From: an uncultured Collinsella sp.
GTDB lineage: Bacteria; Actinomycetota; Coriobacteriia; Coriobacteriales; Coriobacteriaceae
DNA length: 16,946 nt
Assembly: GCA_900542125.1 (NCBI GenBank)
Contig: UQMO01000055.1
Coordinates: 1 to 16,946 of the forward strand
Direction of reading: 5' to 3'
The notes under the pieces are model-generated. The model did no database searches. It was not told the origin of the DNA and saw only the letters and a list, made by a program, of their open reading frames with translations. Positions 15,806 through 16,946 of this stretch are shown piece after piece. A program made the translations under genes and the position numbers. The number at the start of each line of letters is the position of its first letter. Position 1 is the first letter of the stretch.

Positions 15806-15840
15806 AAAAAAGGCGCCGCCGCCATAATGGCAACGGCGCC
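15806..15840 (-). terminator. Rho-independent terminator after the ChbG/YdjC gene
   Basis: GGCGCCG (15812-15818) pairs with CGGCGCC (15834-15840), with an inner GCCAT/ATGGC stem (15821-15825 with 15827-15831). Read on the minus strand it is followed by six T (15811-15806). It fits the end of the transcript of the 15888-16652 gene. Confidence 0.82.
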
Positions 15841-15842
15841 AG

Positions 15843-15879
15843 AACCACCACAAAGGTGCCTGTCCCCTTTGTGGTGGTT
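15843..15879 (-). repeat. 37-nt hairpin with apical GGGACAGG (REP-like), copy 2
   Basis: The arms AACCACCACAAAGG and CCTTTGTGGTGGTT pair perfectly over 14 bp. The loop on the plus strand is TGCCTGTCC, which on the minus strand reads GGACAGGCA. It lies 9 nt after the stop of the ChbG/YdjC gene. Confidence 0.85.
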
Positions 15880-15887
15880 TGAGTACT

Positions 15888-16652
15888 TTACAGGTCGCGG
15901 TAGTCGATGAGGCGAAGATCGTCCTGAGCCTCGAGCCACGCCCACAGCTCGGGGTCGATCAACGCATCGACCTCCTTGGTACGATCGGTCGTAAGCGAGC
16001 TACTCTCGAGGATAAAACGGTCAAGATAGCCCGGATGGCAGACAAAGACGACCGTCTCGCCATCGGCCATCTCGCGAACCGTCTGCATGATTGCTTCCTT
16101 GGGCTCGTAGCCCGGCTCCATCGAGCGCATCACCATGCGCAAATCGGTGTCTCCGCAATGCACCACGGCCGTGGGGTCGAAGCTCGCCTTTTGCTCCTTA
16201 AGGCCCAACTCCTGTGCCACCGTCGAGATCGCTCGATTGAGGTTTTTGCTCATAACGGCGTGAGCCTCAAAGTAATCGGGTTCGCGACCCACGATCTCGA
16301 CAAAGCGGTCGTGCTGCGCACGAATCTCGATACAGGCCTCGTCAAAGTCGATCAGTTCCTCGCCGCGCTTAAAGTGCTCGCGGAAGGTACGGCTGCTATG
16401 GAACTCACCGTTTTCATCGAGCAGGCTTGGAATGAGTGCCGGATCGGCACACGGCTTGCCCAGGCACACGTTGGTATGCTGGCCCACCGCAATGTCAGCA
16501 TCCGCCACGAGTGACCAGCCATGCTCGGCCTCGGGCATATTTGGCATGAGTCCCACCGAGCACACCAGGCCCTCATCGACGCTGCGGGCGATCCCTAAGT
16601 CAACGGCATACGAATAGCCGAGATCGTCGGCACGAATAAGCAGTTGTTTCAT
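15888..16652 (-). CDS. ChbG/HpnK (YdjC)-family carbohydrate deacetylase
   Basis: A 254-residue metal-dependent deacetylase of the ChbG/HpnK family, which removes N-acetyl groups from chito-oligosaccharides or related sugars. The expected metal ligands are visible: RADDLGYS with D9/D10 near the start, GQHTN with H59, and FEAHAV with H131. VCHPGYLD (H206) is the later conserved block. There is no signal peptide, so it is cytosolic like ChbG. A GGAG lies 9 nt upstream of the ATG. The gene is bounded on both sides by the same type of 37-nt hairpin, and a terminator follows. No sugar PTS or glycosidase gene is nearby, so the substrate cannot be set from context. Family call confident; specificity unknown. 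Confidence 0.9.
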   Translation of the reverse strand: MKQLLIRADDLGYSYAVDLGIARSVDEGLVCSVGLMPNMPEAEHGWSLVADADIAVGQHTNVCLGKPCADPALIPSLLDENGEFHSSRTFREHFKRGEELIDFDEACIEIRAQHDRFVEIVGREPDYFEAHAVMSKNLNRAISTVAQELGLKEQKASFDPTAVVHCGDTDLRMVMRSMEPGYEPKEAIMQTVREMADGETVVFVCHPGYLDRFILESSSLTTDRTKEVDALIDPELWAWLEAQDDLRLIDYRDL

Positions 16653-16670
16653 AACGACTCCAATCTATGG

Positions 16671-16710
16671 AAAAACCACCACAAAGGTGCCTGTCCCCTT
16701 TATGGTGGTT
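16671..16710 (-). repeat. 37-nt hairpin with apical GGGACAGG (REP-like), copy 3, possible terminator
   Basis: The hairpin is 16674-16710. The left arm and loop equal copy 2, while the right arm differs by one base (CCTTTATGGTGGTT), leaving one A-C mismatch. On the minus strand five T (16675-16671) follow directly, so it also looks like a terminator for the metallophosphoesterase gene. Confidence 0.8.
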
Positions 16711-16716
16711 TGAAAG

Positions 16717-16915
16717 CTACAGTCCAAAGAAGCTCAAGATCTGGTCTCGACTTACGGGCTTGTAGCCATTGGCGTCGAGGCCCACATCGTAGCGGTAAAC
16801 GGGACGCTCGCGATCACGGTTGCGCGTGTTGGTGCGGTCCCCCCTGCTGTGGATATGCCCGTGCAGCATAATGGCGCCACGCGCTTTGCCGTTCCAACTG
16901 AGCATGGGGTAATGG
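16717..16915 (-). CDS. C-terminal fragment of a metallophosphoesterase (5' truncated)
   Basis: About 66 genuine residues remain, beginning at HYPM next to the adapter. HYPM and HGHIHS (separated by ~20 residues) are the late motifs of calcineurin-like phosphoesterases, where the His residues bind the dinuclear metal centre. A YDVGLDANGYKPVS segment follows, which in small phosphoesterases leads to the C-terminus. The N-terminal D-x-H, GD and GNH(E) motifs are off the contig. Any start such as MGSEMCIRDS read upstream is adapter sequence, not protein. The substrate cannot be inferred. Confidence 0.82.
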
Positions 16916-16946
16916 CTGTCTCTTATACACATCTCCGAGCCCACGA
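16916..16946. other. Nextera read adapter (artefact)
   Basis: From CTGTCTCTTATACACATCT on, followed by CCGAGCCCACGA, the sequence matches the Nextera read-2 adapter. It is library sequence. Genomic sequence ends at about 16915. Confidence 0.97.

Noticed and set aside
16916..16944. Start codon of a protein beginning MGSEMCIRDS
   Set aside because: These residues are translated from adapter sequence.
1..16946. tRNA, rRNA, CRISPR array or transposase gene
   Set aside because: None was found by reading both strands; no spaced direct repeats or transposase motifs were seen.

Overview
The window is high-GC (roughly 60-65% by eye) and packed with bacterial genes. The best guess is a gut Coriobacteriia actinobacterium, possibly Collinsella-like. 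This rests on GC content, codon usage, the actinobacterial DUF3516-type Ski2 helicase and the overall gene set; no rRNA or other phylogenetic marker is present, so the assignment is an inference. Both ends are sequencing artefacts: bases 1-16 and about 16916-16946 match the Nextera/Tn5 mosaic end and read adapter. True genomic sequence therefore runs from about 17 to 16915, and both terminal genes are truncated.

Layout. (A) 17-4285, plus strand: the C-terminal piece of a TerB-C-type protein, a DUF2791/BrxD-like P-loop ATPase, and an Lhr/BrxHI-like superfamily II helicase. They form an apparent three-gene DNA-processing or defence-type operon cut by the contig end. (B) 4313-8821, minus strand: an XRE regulator with a two-TM tail and a DUF4097 membrane protein (ATGA overlap), a hairpin, then an Elp3 radical-SAM/GNAT tRNA-modification enzyme coupled (TAGATG) to a spermidine-synthase-like Rossmann protein. 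(C) 9089-13910, plus strand: a class I methyltransferase strikingly like eukaryotic Trm9/ALKBH8, a divergent TrmB homologue lacking several expected active-site residues, and a Ski2-like helicase with a DUF3516-type C-terminus, ending in a strong bidirectional terminator. (D) 13990-16915, minus strand: a coiled-coil DUF2130 protein with a PD-(D/E)XK-like motif, a ChbG/HpnK (YdjC) deacetylase, and the C-terminal end of a metallophosphoesterase.

How the genes fit together. Elp3, the Trm9-like enzyme and TrmB point to a tRNA-modification neighbourhood. In eukaryotes Elp3 initiates cm5U34 and Trm9 methylates it to mcm5U34, so the window may encode a bacterial version of that pathway. The TerB-C/ATPase/helicase trio is the other notable system: it shares two component families with type 2 BREX but has none of the other BREX genes here.

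Two non-coding signals stand out. One is a set of three 37-nt hairpins (1723-1759, 15843-15879, 16674-16710) with a conserved apical GGGACAGG core and different, self-complementary stems. The other is a near-perfect 25/26-bp inverted-repeat pair (10985-11010 and 11083-11107) between trmB and the Ski2-like helicase. No tRNA, rRNA, CRISPR array or transposase gene was seen.
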